Counted from the first letter of the stretch, positions 42,680-52,419 are shown. The stretch: DNA of 64,000 nt from Candidatus Obscuribacterales bacterium (GCA_020634035.1 JACKCM010000001.1:434001-498000); one strand, 5' to 3'. The notes: generated by a model from the letters alone, not told the origin. Translations and numbers: made by a program.

Positions 42680-44014
42680 ATGAGGAAGAATCTATCTGTG
42701 AAAGCAGCTGATGCAGTAAAGGAAACCCCGGACAAAACGACGGTTGTATACAAAGTGACCAGCAATTCCGCCAGTAAACCAAACTATGAAGTAAGAGTCG
42801 GCATCTTCACCATACTTGCCGTCATCATTCTGCTTTATGGCTGGACCTGGTTGAAGAGCTTCTCTCCAATGCATCCCCCCCAGCTCATAACGGTGCAGTT
42901 TCACGATATAGCCGGTCTGGCGACCAATGCGCCGGTCAATATCAACGGTGTCAGAGTCGGCACCGTAGAGCAGATAGAGCTTAAAGGCAAAGGCCAGGTG
43001 CTTGCCCACCTGAGAATCAAGACCGAAGAGGTCACGGTTCCCCAGGGCTCGACCTTCACCATCCAGACCCTCGGTCTGGTCGGTGCAAAATATATCGAGA
43101 TCACCCTGCCTGAAGAAGAGCCTGGTCAGGAGCTTCCTGCCCCGATAGATTCCAACACTGTTGTCATAGGCTCAGATCCGGTCAGAGTCGAGCTGGTTAT
43201 CAACAAAATAGCCACCAATGTCAACAATATGATCGGCAAAGTGAGCGATGACGACACCCAGTCCAGCTTTGCTTCAGCCATACAGCGCTCCGGCGAGACC
43301 ATCGAGAATATCAATGTCGCTGCCAAGAAGCTCAACAAGAACATGGACAACATCGCCGAAGCCACCGACAGCCTGGTAAAAACTTCGGACAAGTTCGGAG
43401 ACGTGGCTGAAGAAGCCAAAACACTTACCTCTAACGCCAACTCCTTTTTTGTCACCGGCAAAGGCGCCCTGACAGATATTTCGGACCTGACCAAAGATTT
43501 CAAGACCACCTCTCGAAGAGTCAACAAGATTCTGGAAAGTCCCCAGGTGGTCTCCGACCTGCGTCAAACAGCAAAAGACGCCAGAGAGACCGTCCAGGCA
43601 GTGAAAAAGCTGATGAGCGAACTCGAAAATACTATGAAAGACGAGAGCCTCCGCAAAGATTTGATCGCTTTATTAGATCGGGTGACAAAATCCACCGAGA
43701 ACATCGCAGGCTCTATGCAACAGATCAACGAAATGGCCGGAGACAAAGAGCTGCGTAGCGATGTCAAAGTTATCGTCAACGAAGCCCGGGATGCGGTAAA
43801 CAAAGTTGATCGCATCATCGGCAGCCCTGATTTCAAAGGCAATTTGAGATCGACTATGAAGAAGGTAGAAAGTGCCGCAGAAAAGGTGGATACGGTCTCG
43901 CAACAAATGAATCAGATTCTGAACAAGCGGGCTCCCCTCTTCCAGATGATGGTCGGTACTCCCGGCAGGCTGCCCGAAGAGAAGAAAAAAGAAGAAGCCC
44001 AGAGTCAAAAATAG
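42680..44014 (+). CDS. mlaD: MCE-domain lipid-binding protein (MlaD/TGD2 family)
   Basis: 444 residues, longer than E. coli MlaD (about 180). A short cytoplasmic N terminus precedes one transmembrane helix (about 35-56, VGIFTILAVIILLYGWTW). The MCE domain (about 66-145) contains FHDIAGLATNAPVNINGVRVG, the family motif region. The remaining 300 residues form a long helical domain with repeated NAKTL/DLTKDF-like heptads, which may build a tunnel across the periplasm. This longer type is like the MCE proteins of cyanobacteria and chloroplast TGD2. Nine bases follow mlaF. Confidence 0.93.
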   Translation: MRKNLSVKAADAVKETPDKTTVVYKVTSNSASKPNYEVRVGIFTILAVIILLYGWTWLKSFSPMHPPQLITVQFHDIAGLATNAPVNINGVRVGTVEQIELKGKGQVLAHLRIKTEEVTVPQGSTFTIQTLGLVGAKYIEITLPEEEPGQELPAPIDSNTVVIGSDPVRVELVINKIATNVNNMIGKVSDDDTQSSFASAIQRSGETIENINVAAKKLNKNMDNIAEATDSLVKTSDKFGDVAEEAKTLTSNANSFFVTGKGALTDISDLTKDFKTTSRRVNKILESPQVVSDLRQTAKDARETVQAVKKLMSELENTMKDESLRKDLIALLDRVTKSTENIAGSMQQINEMAGDKELRSDVKVIVNEARDAVNKVDRIIGSPDFKGNLRSTMKKVESAAEKVDTVSQQMNQILNKRAPLFQMMVGTPGRLPEEKKKEEAQSQK

Positions 44015-44101
44015 ATAAGATTTGCTGTCAAGGATTCCTTCCGAAGCCGATCTAATTCATACTGACTTCTCTGCAAATTACAATCGCTCCAGGTAATACC
44101 A

Positions 44102-45550
44102 ATGAACTATGAGCCGGTTATAGGGCTTGAAGTCCACGCCCAACTGAAAACCAAAACCAAGGCATTCTGCTCCTGTCCCAATGTCTTCGGAGAGAATCCC
44201 AACGATCAAGTCTGTCCGGTCTGCCTGGGAATGCCTGGTGTCCTGCCGGTGTTGAACGAAAAGGCAGTGGAGCTTGCCATCAGAGCCGGTATCGCATTAA
44301 ACTGCAAGATCGCCGATAGTACTAAGTTTGATCGTAAGAACTATTTCTATCCGGATCTGCCGAAAGGCTATCAAATAAGCCAGTTTGATCAACCAATTTG
44401 TGGTCCAGGTCATCTAACCATTCAGGGCAAGAAGGTAAGAATCAATCGTGCCCACCTCGAAGAAGACGCAGGCAAGCTTGTACATGCCGGCGCCGATGGG
44501 CTGCATGGTTCGGACTATTCTTTGGTAGATTACAACCGCTCCGGCGTACCGCTGCTCGAAATAGTCACCGAACCAGACATAGAAAGCGCCGACCTGGCAA
44601 GAGACTATCTAACCGAATTGAGAAACATACTGCGTTATCTCGAAGTCTGTGACGGCAACCTGGAAGAAGGAAGCTTTCGTTGTGATGCGAACGTATCGGT
44701 AAGGCCGGTGGGAGCGACCGAACTCGGTACAAAAACCGAGATCAAAAACATGAATAGCTTTCGCTCGGTACAAAAGGCGATCAACTCTGAAATAGAGCGC
44801 CAGATCAAGATCCTGGAAAGCGGCGGCAAGATAACCCAGGAGAGTAGACTCTGGGACGACAACAGCCAGACCACCCACAGTATGCGCTCGAAAGAAGAAG
44901 CCCATGATTATCGTTATTTCCCTGAACCGGATCTGGTACCACTTCAAATCAGTCCCGAAAGAATCGAAGCGATAGCTTCTTCTATGCCAGAATTGCCGGA
45001 AGCGCGAAGACAGCGTTATCTTGCAGCCGGTCTATCCGAAGAGTACGCAGTTATTCTGACCGAATCAAAAGAGAAATCAGATTTCTTCGATCAGACCCTC
45101 GCCCTCGGAACCCCGGCTCTTGCCGCAAGCGGCATTTTAATCAACGATACCGAGAAGATTCTACGAGACAACAATCTCGATTTCAGCCAGGCGCGCTTCA
45201 CCGCCCAGAATATAAAAGATGTGGTGGATGCCACAGCGTCGGGTCAAGTAGGCTCCACTGCGGTTAAAAACAAAATCTTGCCCCGACTAATAACCGAAGG
45301 CGGCAATGTCACCGAGATCATCGAGAAAGAAGGCCTTGCTCAGATAAGCGACGAGAGCGCCATCAAACAGCATGTAGAAGAGATCCTGGCCCGCTCGCAA
45401 GAACAGGTAGAAAGTTATAGATCCGGCAAAACCAAAGTGCGCCAGTTTTTCTTCGGCGAAGTGATGAAAGCCACCCGGGGAAAAGCGAATCCCAAAGTCA
45501 TAAATGAATTACTCGATCAACTGCTGCCCGAACCCGAACAGAGGCAATGA
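44102..45550 (+). CDS. gatB: Aspartyl/glutamyl-tRNA amidotransferase subunit B
   Basis: 482 residues, full length. With GatA and GatC it converts Glu-tRNA(Gln) and Asp-tRNA(Asn) to the amidated forms. The N-terminal YEPVIGLEVHAQLKTKTKAFC, then CPVCLGMPGVLPVLN and KNYFYPDLPKGYQISQ, are hallmark segments of the catalytic cradle, including the zinc-binding Cys cluster. The C-terminal tail has the YqeY-like domain (about 405-482). gatA and gatC are not in the window, so the operon is split. Confidence 0.97.
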   Translation: MNYEPVIGLEVHAQLKTKTKAFCSCPNVFGENPNDQVCPVCLGMPGVLPVLNEKAVELAIRAGIALNCKIADSTKFDRKNYFYPDLPKGYQISQFDQPICGPGHLTIQGKKVRINRAHLEEDAGKLVHAGADGLHGSDYSLVDYNRSGVPLLEIVTEPDIESADLARDYLTELRNILRYLEVCDGNLEEGSFRCDANVSVRPVGATELGTKTEIKNMNSFRSVQKAINSEIERQIKILESGGKITQESRLWDDNSQTTHSMRSKEEAHDYRYFPEPDLVPLQISPERIEAIASSMPELPEARRQRYLAAGLSEEYAVILTESKEKSDFFDQTLALGTPALAASGILINDTEKILRDNNLDFSQARFTAQNIKDVVDATASGQVGSTAVKNKILPRLITEGGNVTEIIEKEGLAQISDESAIKQHVEEILARSQEQVESYRSGKTKVRQFFFGEVMKATRGKANPKVINELLDQLLPEPEQRQ

Positions 45551-45617
45551 GATGAGCAAAGAAACCGCCCAGGTGGTATGTTAATTTAGATGCTCGTGAA
45601 TTCCTGAAAAAGATCCG

Positions 45618-46331
45618 ATGGCTCCTGGTATTACAGATTCGAAGATTTCTAAGATAAAGCGCTTGCTCAGAGCGGCCTCTCTGGCCGGCCTGCTTATTTT
45701 TTCGAGCGCTGCAATGCCTGCCCTGGCCAAACAGCAAGGAGCGAAATTCAAAGGTTATTTTGCTCCCTGTCATCTGGTTTCGCCGCTTCGCGATGATCTG
45801 GTCTATACCCCGGTAGGTATGGGAAGAATCACGTCTAAAGCCGGCTACCGGGTGCATCCGGTGACCCATAAACACAGCTTTCACAGCGGCGTAGATCTGG
45901 CTGCCAAGCTAAATGACCGGGTCTACAATCTTCTCGACGGTATCGTCACCAGGGTGGGCTGGCGAGGCAATCTCGGTTGCGCCGTCGAAGTTTATCACCC
46001 CTATCCCAATGTCAAAACCATTTGCGGGCACCTCAACGCCTACAGTGTCATGCCCGGCATGTGGGTCCAGCGCGGACAGGTATTGGGCTACGCCGGCAGT
46101 ACAGGTAGATCGACCGGAGTCCACCTTCACTACACAGTTATTCGCGCCGACACCAAAGACTATATCGAACCGCTGGAATTTCTCAAACAGGTACCAGCCT
46201 ATGTCAGCGCCCTGAAAACAGCCAGGATTCAAGCCGGCGCTCAACAGCGCCTCAAAGAGATGGAGGATGTGGCCAAAGAGCCCATCGATACGGATGACGA
46301 AGATTTGCCCGGAGATCCTGAACATTCCTGA
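45618..46331 (+). CDS. M23 (LytM) peptidase-like protein, secreted
   Basis: 237 residues. M23 metallopeptidases cut peptidoglycan cross-bridges. A signal peptide covers about 1-37 (LAGLLIFSSAAMPALA). The catalytic domain spans about 75-190. The zinc motif is H89-S-G-V-D93, and the HxH motif is His169-Leu-His171 in GVHLHYTV; His138 (CGHLN) aligns with the third active-site His. All four key residues are present, so activity is likely. The tail is acidic. The ATG lies 67 bases after gatB. The next TPR gene follows after 15 bases, probably the same transcript. Confidence 0.88.
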   Translation: MAPGITDSKISKIKRLLRAASLAGLLIFSSAAMPALAKQQGAKFKGYFAPCHLVSPLRDDLVYTPVGMGRITSKAGYRVHPVTHKHSFHSGVDLAAKLNDRVYNLLDGIVTRVGWRGNLGCAVEVYHPYPNVKTICGHLNAYSVMPGMWVQRGQVLGYAGSTGRSTGVHLHYTVIRADTKDYIEPLEFLKQVPAYVSALKTARIQAGAQQRLKEMEDVAKEPIDTDDEDLPGDPEHS

Positions 46332-46346
46332 GAGAGCTTCTTGACC

Positions 46347-48377
46347 ATGAACCCCACCACAATCGAAGAGTTGAAAGAGAAAGCAAACGAATGCTTTATC
46401 TCGGGTGATTGGGCGGAAGCGGAAAAAAATTTCAGAGCAGGTCTGGAACAGCTAGAAGAAAACCACTCTCTGCCTGTCGAAGGCGCAATGGCTTTCATGT
46501 TGGACTATTCTCGTCTGCTCTACCTCAAAGAAAGAAACGAGGAATGTCGCGATCTCTGTCTCAAGATTCTGGACCTGGCAGAAAAGAACAGCTCAAACCC
46601 GGCTACACAGACTATTTTGGTGCCGACCTGCTTGCGCCTGGCAGAGACTCTCTCCTTTTTCGAAGATTTAGATCAGACCCTTATCTATTTGAAGCGGGCA
46701 GCAAATCTGGCAGATCATACCGATCTCAATCTCAACCCTGACTATTTATCGATTCTGGTAACTATTCTATCCACCCATGCAGCCTATCTATTATCTGGAG
46801 AAGATCCTGGTCGCTTTGCCGAATCGGAATCCCTCATAGAAAAAGCCGAGGAGCTGGCCCAAGAATATGGTATTACCAGCGGTGAAGATCTAGCTAATCT
46901 ATATTCTACTAAAGCTATTAGCATACAGCTGCGCGGAGACATCGAAGAAGCTCAAAAATACTATATCCTTGCCATTGACGCCCTGGAAGACAGTCCGCTT
47001 TCTGCCTGTTTCGGCGAAGCATGTTTCGGTTACGCCACCCTGAGAGCCACCGACAGCAAATTCAGCAGCTCGCTTGAATTTCTCGAAGAGCAAATCGCCT
47101 CAAAAGAGAAGCGAACCGGTAATGACCACCCGATTCTCAAACGTGCGATTGCCGCCCTTGCTCTTACCTATTCTGCCTGCGGAGAGCTTGACGAAGCAGA
47201 GATCCAGGCCCAGCGGTATAACCGCATCGTAGAGATGATGGGTGAACCGGGGGTCGAGCTCAAAATCGATTGTCTGCGCATTCTAATCGACATCCTCCAA
47301 CAGCAATCTCGATTTTCGGAAGCTCAGGTACTTTTGAGCAGAGCCAATGATCTGGCAGAAGCCACCGGCAATCAAGCGATTCTTGTAAGACTGCTAATGG
47401 ACATGGCCAGACTGAAACTGGATCTCGGCGACTTTCAAGGGTCGGTGGAACTCTATGAAAAATCCCTTGCCATAACGACTCGCCTCAAAGGACCGGATCA
47501 CTTCGAGACAGCCATCTGTCTGGGTCTTTTAGGCAACGCCTATTTCGCTGTCCATGACTTTGCCCGGGCTGAACAGTATATCCGTCAATCCATCGAACTC
47601 TCCTCCAGACAAGAAGAATTTTTCGGCAACTTATTAGGAGCCGACAATTATCGTTATCTGGGACTGGTTTGTTTGCAACAGGACAAACTGGAAGAAGCCG
47701 AAGACGCATTTCTGAAAGCCCTGGCCATGCTGGAGACCACAGACATGGCCCAGACCCTTCAAGAAGCAGAGACTCTTAAAAACATGGGAGAACTCTCCGA
47801 AGCCAGAGAAGACCTCGAAGGAGCCAGGCGTTATTACGAGAAAGCTCTTAAACTGGCAAGATCTATTTTGGGAGACAACAATTTCGAAGTGGCTGACTAT
47901 ATCTCCTGCCTGGCGGACATCGCCCGCAAACAAAGCCGCTATGAAGAAGCCGAAGAGATGTATGGAAAAGCCCTCAACATTTTTGAACAGACTCTCGGTC
48001 CCGGGCACCCGAGAACTTGCATCGTCCTGCAACGGTTCGGCGAAATCGCGATAGAACAAAGCAAGTATGACGAAGCCGAAGAGTATTTTGTCAAAACCCT
48101 GACCCGCATGGAGCAAACCCTGGGCAGTAATCATCCCGATGTCGGATACACGAGCTATTGTCTGGGCGCCACCTACCACTGGAAGTCCATGCCTTCTCGA
48201 GCAGAGTCCTACTATAAAAAAGCTCTATCCATCAAAGAAGAACAACTTGGTCTCAAGCATCATGACCTGGCCACGATACTGGAGCCTCTGATAGATGTAC
48301 TCAACAGTCAGGGCAAGCAAGCCGAAGCCGGTTCTTATAACCGCAGGATGAACGAGCTGACTGGCTATGACCGCTGA
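46347..48377 (+). CDS. Large TPR-repeat protein (kinesin-light-chain-like)
   Basis: 676 residues from the ATG at 46347; a TTG two codons upstream is also possible. There is no signal peptide. It is almost entirely TPR helices. The C-terminal half (about 370-676) has roughly 42-residue units of the kinesin-light-chain type, with recurrent LGxxHPxxA/T-like segments (LGPGHPRTC, LGSNHPDVG, LGLKHHDLA). It should be a cytoplasmic scaffold with unknown partners. It follows the M23 gene closely and converges on the propeller gene with 11 bases between stops. Confidence 0.85.
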   Translation: MNPTTIEELKEKANECFISGDWAEAEKNFRAGLEQLEENHSLPVEGAMAFMLDYSRLLYLKERNEECRDLCLKILDLAEKNSSNPATQTILVPTCLRLAETLSFFEDLDQTLIYLKRAANLADHTDLNLNPDYLSILVTILSTHAAYLLSGEDPGRFAESESLIEKAEELAQEYGITSGEDLANLYSTKAISIQLRGDIEEAQKYYILAIDALEDSPLSACFGEACFGYATLRATDSKFSSSLEFLEEQIASKEKRTGNDHPILKRAIAALALTYSACGELDEAEIQAQRYNRIVEMMGEPGVELKIDCLRILIDILQQQSRFSEAQVLLSRANDLAEATGNQAILVRLLMDMARLKLDLGDFQGSVELYEKSLAITTRLKGPDHFETAICLGLLGNAYFAVHDFARAEQYIRQSIELSSRQEEFFGNLLGADNYRYLGLVCLQQDKLEEAEDAFLKALAMLETTDMAQTLQEAETLKNMGELSEAREDLEGARRYYEKALKLARSILGDNNFEVADYISCLADIARKQSRYEEAEEMYGKALNIFEQTLGPGHPRTCIVLQRFGEIAIEQSKYDEAEEYFVKTLTRMEQTLGSNHPDVGYTSYCLGATYHWKSMPSRAESYYKKALSIKEEQLGLKHHDLATILEPLIDVLNSQGKQAEAGSYNRRMNELTGYDR

Positions 48378-48388
48378 ATAAAGCTTCC

Positions 48389-49663
48389 TCAGTCGATCAT
48401 GTAGAGGTTGCCGTCCTGGCTACCGATACAAATTCCGGTGTTCGAAATTGCCGGAGAGCTGATGATTGGCCGCTGAGTTTGATAGCGCCACTTGATACCA
48501 CCATTTCTGATGTCTATGGCGTAGACCCTGGAGTCCGGGCTGCCGCAATAGAGGCGGTTGCCGGCCACCGCCGGAGAGGATGACAAAAGAGGAACCGGAG
48601 AATAAATATTGGCTTTCCAGTAGACCTTTCCGGTGTGAGAATCGAGACAATACATCAACTTATCATCGTTGCCGGCAAAGATCCGACCATTGGCACCGGA
48701 GGGAGTAATCGAAAAAGATTCTTGACCGGAAAACTTCCACTTAACCGCTCCGGAGGTGAGATCAAGTGCGTAGAGCTTCTTATCCCAGGCGCCGAAATAG
48801 ACCATTCCATCCATAATCAAAGGTGAGCCCAGAATCTTTCCGGTGGCTTTAGCCTGCCAGAAAAGCGAGCCGTCTTTTGTCGATAGTGCATAGACTCCAC
48901 CGAGGTGAGTGGTGATCACGAGCATATCCGGAGTTACGGCAGGCGATGCGGTTATTCTTCCGACTCCGCCGTTAATCTCTTTTTTGGCAGTGCCGGAGGG
49001 ATAATTCCATTTCACCGTACCGCTATTGATATCGACGGCATAGACATAACCGTCCCAGCCTCCGAAAAATGCTACCCCATTCAGTATTGCCGGTGATGAA
49101 GAGACCCGGTCTGCGGTTTGCACACTCCACTTAATGGCGCCGGTTTTCGGGTCGATTCCGTAAACCTTGTGGTCTTCGCAACCGACTACCAGAATTTGAT
49201 CGGTAACCGCAGGAGAACTCTTTACCTTGTCGCCGAGTTCTGTCTTCCACAACATGCGGCCATTGCGCTCGTCCACAGCGTAGACGAAGTGATCGTCACT
49301 GCCGACATAGACCACTCCTTTGTAGATTGCCGGAGAAGAATCAATAGGGCCTTCGGCAGGAAAGGTCCACTTCAATTTGCCTATCGGTTGAAAAGCGGCT
49401 CCCAAACTGACTTTACCTGTGTGGCATGAGTTCTGCAGAAACATCGACCAGGAGTTTCCGTATCGAGAAACGATAGAGGAACTTCCTTTCAAAAGCTCTT
49501 CCCGACTGGGCTTCGAGGAAGCCTCGGTGTTGTGCACGGCAGCACCTTCGAGTGGTGTCTGCCCGAAAACAGAAGAAGCGCTGAAAGAGACACAGGCCAG
49601 GCTGGCAAAACCGGCTGCATAAGCGAGATTGAAAAGCTTGGGACGACGCGGGCACAGACTCAT
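48389..49663 (-). CDS. Secreted PQQ-type beta-propeller protein (BamB-like)
   Basis: 424 residues from the ATG at 49663 (GGAG seven bases upstream). A basic N terminus and hydrophobic segment end in SSVFGQ (about 35), a signal peptide. From about 75, eight or so blades follow with the repeated pattern VYVGSDDHFVYAVDERNG and MLWKTELG, typical of PQQ_2/BamB repeats (A-x-D-x-x-x-G-x-x-x-W). The PQQ-binding enzymatic residues of quinoprotein dehydrogenases are not evident, so a structural or binding role in the envelope is more likely. Confidence 0.87.
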   Translation of the reverse strand: MSLCPRRPKLFNLAYAAGFASLACVSFSASSVFGQTPLEGAAVHNTEASSKPSREELLKGSSSIVSRYGNSWSMFLQNSCHTGKVSLGAAFQPIGKLKWTFPAEGPIDSSPAIYKGVVYVGSDDHFVYAVDERNGRMLWKTELGDKVKSSPAVTDQILVVGCEDHKVYGIDPKTGAIKWSVQTADRVSSSPAILNGVAFFGGWDGYVYAVDINSGTVKWNYPSGTAKKEINGGVGRITASPAVTPDMLVITTHLGGVYALSTKDGSLFWQAKATGKILGSPLIMDGMVYFGAWDKKLYALDLTSGAVKWKFSGQESFSITPSGANGRIFAGNDDKLMYCLDSHTGKVYWKANIYSPVPLLSSSPAVAGNRLYCGSPDSRVYAIDIRNGGIKWRYQTQRPIISSPAISNTGICIGSQDGNLYMID

Positions 49664-50025
49664 AAAAGAACTCCAGGAGCAGGAAATCGACATGGAATAA
49701 GAGCATTATAGAGAACAGAGAAAAATTTTGTCGTCAACTTTCCTATTGAATTTCTTAACGGCCCCACCGGCAATATCATATAGATATGCAAAATATTTGC
49801 AGTTTGCCCTGTGTTGATGGTACCCCGAAACACTGATATCCACTTGCTTTTGGGAGACGGATAATTATGGCTTTCTACGTAACTTGCGTGTCATCAGACT
49901 TTCGGCAAGGCTAGCAAAAAAATATTTTCCGAATTTCGCCTATAATCACTTGTCTATTCATAGAGGGGGTGCTATTATCCGTGCTTGTGAGAAGGAATGA
50001 GCATTTCCAATAAGGAGGAAACGCA
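49664..50025. other. Divergent region with the HU promoter
   Basis: 362 bases between the propeller gene and HU. It includes the promoter at 49950-49978 and another TATAAT-like box (49941-49946). No gene is seen. Confidence 0.5.
49950..49978 (+). promoter_or_regulatory. Candidate sigma-70-type promoter of HU
   Basis: TTGTCT (49950-49955), 17-base spacer, TATTAT (49973-49978). It would start transcription about 40 bases before the HU start codon. Confidence 0.5.
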
Positions 50026-50442
50026 ATGAATCGAGCAGAGCTCGTCGAAAAGGTAGCCCAAGCTACCGGACAACCAAAATCGGAAATCACCCGTACACTG
50101 TCCGCAATGCTACATACAGTGACTGGTGCCCTCGCTAAAGGCGACAAAGTTACCCTCGTCGGCTTCGGTACATTCGAGCGTCGCATGAGAAAAGCTCGCA
50201 CCGGCCGCAACCCCAGAACCCTGAGCCCGCTGAAAATTCCGGCAGCTAAAGTTCCCGCTTTCCGCGCTGGTAAAGAGCTTAAGGACATCGTTAATGGTCG
50301 TGCTAAACAGCCTACTCTTCAGCTTGCTAAAGCTAAAGCCGCTGCTCCTAAAGCTGCTGCTAAGAAGAAAGCTGCTAAGCCCGCTGCCAAAAAAGCCAAG
50401 CCTGCTAAAAAAGCAGTTAAAAAAGGCGGCAAAAGAAGATAG
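50026..50442 (+). CDS. hup: HU-type DNA-binding protein with Lys/Ala-rich tail
   Basis: 138 residues. The first 90 form a complete HU domain (MNRAELVEKVAQATGQPKSE, then VTLVGFGTFERRMRKARTGRNPRT, the DNA-intercalating arm). Residues about 100-138 are a histone-H1-like tail of KAAAKK and KPAKKA units. Tails of this kind are known in mycobacterial HupB. It should compact and bend DNA. AAGGAGG lies before the ATG. Alanine codons are mostly GCT and lysine AAA, which differs from the C/G-ending genes around it. Confidence 0.93.
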   Translation: MNRAELVEKVAQATGQPKSEITRTLSAMLHTVTGALAKGDKVTLVGFGTFERRMRKARTGRNPRTLSPLKIPAAKVPAFRAGKELKDIVNGRAKQPTLQLAKAKAAAPKAAAKKKAAKPAAKKAKPAKKAVKKGGKRR

Positions 50443-50973
50443 TTAGCCTTCGATTGAAGCTTTCTACCACTTCAATCGAAAATCAAAAAAACGTGGATTA
50501 GGTAAGGTAGATTCATTCCAAACTCGCATTTCGAAGAGACTAGAGATCTAGTCTCTTCTCTTTTTGGCCCCAAATAGAGAAGCTGCGCTAATCTCAATAA
50601 ATTTAGAACCGCCTAATTTGATGGACACCTTGACATCACCTCCGGTATCACCACATCCATGGCAGGCGTCACCAATTCTGCTTTTCTCAAGCTAAAACAG
50701 TTTCCTATGATCAAACCTCATGATTGACTCTAGTTAATCTTTGAGTTTAAAAAGCTCATGATAGAAGGGGGAACTTGCTAGGATAACGCGTCCCTTTTGT
50801 TTCCTCCGGCACCGAGAAAGAAACACCCAGCAAGAAATTGTCCAAGAATTGACCCCCACGACTCGAGCGCAGCTCGTCGTAGTAATCCGGGTCTGCTCGT
50901 GTGCTCCCTGTATCAATAGCCGGAAGGAAAACACGGGTTTTTGTCTAAACTTACAATTACTGGAGCCACTGCT
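50443..50973. other. Gene-free region between HU and the MgtC-family gene
   Basis: It contains a stem TTCGATTGAAG/CTTCAATCGAA (about 50449-50480) followed by A's, the terminator at 50534, a TGCGCTA heptamer at 50584, paired TCATGA palindromes near 50719 and 50756, and a strong hairpin ACGACTCGAGC/GCTCGTCGT (about 50858-50880). The leader might sense magnesium, as for other mgtC genes, but I could not match a known riboswitch. Confidence 0.4.
50534..50567 (+). terminator. Intrinsic terminator of HU
   Basis: AGAGACTA (about 50535-50542) pairs with TAGTCTCT (about 50549-50556), followed by TCTCTTTTT. Confidence 0.8.
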
Positions 50974-51705
50974 ATGCACGAAAATATCGTGATGGCCGGC
51001 ATCTCTATGACCGATGTCTGGAGCTGGCTGGCTAACTTGTTTTCAGCGAACGATCTTGCACTCGTTCAAGCTTACCTGCCGCAACTACTGGTAGCTATGG
51101 TTCTCGGCTCTCTGATCGGACTCGAGAGACGCTATCGCGCCAAACAAGCCGGTGTCAGGACTTATTTGATTCTTACGACCACGGCCTGCCTTGTCGCAAT
51201 CACCGGTTACCACCTCTACGAAGTGACCATGACAGGAGATCCCGCTCGGCTTGCCCACGGTGTTCTCAACGGTGTCGGCTTCGTAGGAGCAGGTGTCATT
51301 CTTCGCCGCGGTTGGAACGCCAGCGGTGTTACCACATCTGCCACCATTCTCTTTTCGGTGGGAGTGGGTATCGCTTGCGGTCTGGGACTCTATTCCATTG
51401 CGGCAATCACCACAGTGCTATCCATCCTGGCCGTCAGCCTTTCTTACAAGCTGTTTCCGAACAATGACTTCGGAGGCAACGCCCTTCGAGTTGTCTGTCC
51501 GATCGAGAACTTCAAGGAGGTGCGCAAACTCTTCGGCACCCACGGAGCGACTTATCGAATCGACAAAGTTCAGAAGCACGGCGACACTGTGGAGTTCCAC
51601 ATTCTCACCACTCTCGATTCGAAAAAGCTGGATCTGCTGGTGGCAAGACAGGTCTACAACGAATCTGTCATCTCCATCGAGATTCTCTGGCAGCCCAGCG
51701 ACTGA
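50974..51705 (+). CDS. MgtC/SapB family membrane protein
   Basis: 243 residues from the ATG at 50974 (GGAG eight bases upstream). MgtC proteins help survival at low magnesium and modulate the membrane ATP synthase or ion balance. The signature LGSLIGLERRYRAKQAGVRTY (first part LGSLIGLERR) is present, with VNGVGFVGAGVILRRG-like DxxR/Gly-rich region. Four to five hydrophobic helices lie in 1-170. The C-terminal 80 residues form the soluble ACT-like domain of longer family members. A small membrane protein gene follows. Confidence 0.9.
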   Translation: MHENIVMAGISMTDVWSWLANLFSANDLALVQAYLPQLLVAMVLGSLIGLERRYRAKQAGVRTYLILTTTACLVAITGYHLYEVTMTGDPARLAHGVLNGVGFVGAGVILRRGWNASGVTTSATILFSVGVGIACGLGLYSIAAITTVLSILAVSLSYKLFPNNDFGGNALRVVCPIENFKEVRKLFGTHGATYRIDKVQKHGDTVEFHILTTLDSKKLDLLVARQVYNESVISIEILWQPSD

Positions 51706-51756
51706 TCGAACACAAAAACGAAAACAAAAATCAGAAGAAAGAAAAGAGTCGAAAGC

Positions 51757-52158
51757 ATGAAACACCTCATCCATGTCCTGCTGGTGGTTTTCGCAGCCAC
51801 CGCAGGTACCCTGCTTCTCGGTGCAGGAGCGAGCGCCAGTTCGCTTCTCGCCGGCCTTGGCTTTGCAGCAGTCGCCACCGTGGTTGTCGTCCCTCTGGGA
51901 GTCGCCACCTTAATCGCTGCCCGGAGCCTCTTCGGTCTGGTTCAAGCTGGTCGCCTCTTGCAAATGGCGCTCTTCTGGGCGTTGATGTGGGGCGCTCTGG
52001 CACTGGCACCGGCAGCCATGGTCACCGTGGTCAACGGTTGCCTGGCAAGCCTTGTCATTCTCGGAGCAGTTATGGTCCTGGCAGCAATCACCGGAGGCTT
52101 CGCTTCCGGCTTCAAACGAAGCTGGATGCCGACATTCCGCTCCGGAACAAAAGACTAA
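51757..52158 (+). CDS. Small hydrophobic membrane protein
   Basis: 133 residues, with three to four predicted transmembrane helices and Ala/Val/Leu-rich content (VLLVVFAATAGTLLLG, ALFWALMWGALALAPAAM). It has a short basic C terminus (FKRSWMPTFRSGTKD). No family recognised. It lies 51 bases after the MgtC-family gene and shares its transcript up to the terminator at 52182, so a joint membrane role is plausible. Confidence 0.65.
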   Translation: MKHLIHVLLVVFAATAGTLLLGAGASASSLLAGLGFAAVATVVVVPLGVATLIAARSLFGLVQAGRLLQMALFWALMWGALALAPAAMVTVVNGCLASLVILGAVMVLAAITGGFASGFKRSWMPTFRSGTKD

Positions 52159-52181
52159 CGGCCTGACCGAACCGATTACAA

Positions 52182-52219
52182 AAGGGGATCCTGCAAAAAG
52201 CAGGGTCTCCCTTTTTTCT
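52182..52219 (+). terminator. Intrinsic terminator of the mgtC operon
   Basis: GGGGATCCTGC (52184-52194) pairs with GCAGGGTCTCCC (52200-52211), followed by TTTTTTCTTTTTT. Confidence 0.88.
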
Positions 52220-52231
52220 TTTTTGTTTACT

Positions 52232-52246
52232 ACTATTTATTATAAT
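52232..52246. repeat. ACTAT-N5-ATAGT element, copy 7 (one mismatch)
   Basis: ACTAT TTATT ATAAT, directly after the T tract of the terminator at 52182-52219. Confidence 0.6.
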
Positions 52247-52419
52247 ACTACCAAACAGCGAGAAGATGGAGGTTCCGCCAGAAGCCACGAACCGCTGTGT
52301 GTTTTCATCAATACTGCCTATATTCTGGCAACTTAGAAGTTGCATCAACATAGACAACTTGGAAGAGAGTGGCACAGAGCGATTTGCCCCATGCCACCCT
52401 CTACAGAAAGGGCGCCTGA

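Noticed and set aside
45552..45584. Ten-codon frame between gatB and the M23 gene
   Set aside because: It is very short, without a clear ribosome site and without any supporting structure.
50568..50973. Magnesium riboswitch (M-box) ahead of the MgtC-family gene
   Set aside because: Hairpins are present, but I could not recognise the conserved M-box pattern by eye. A covariance-model search would decide.
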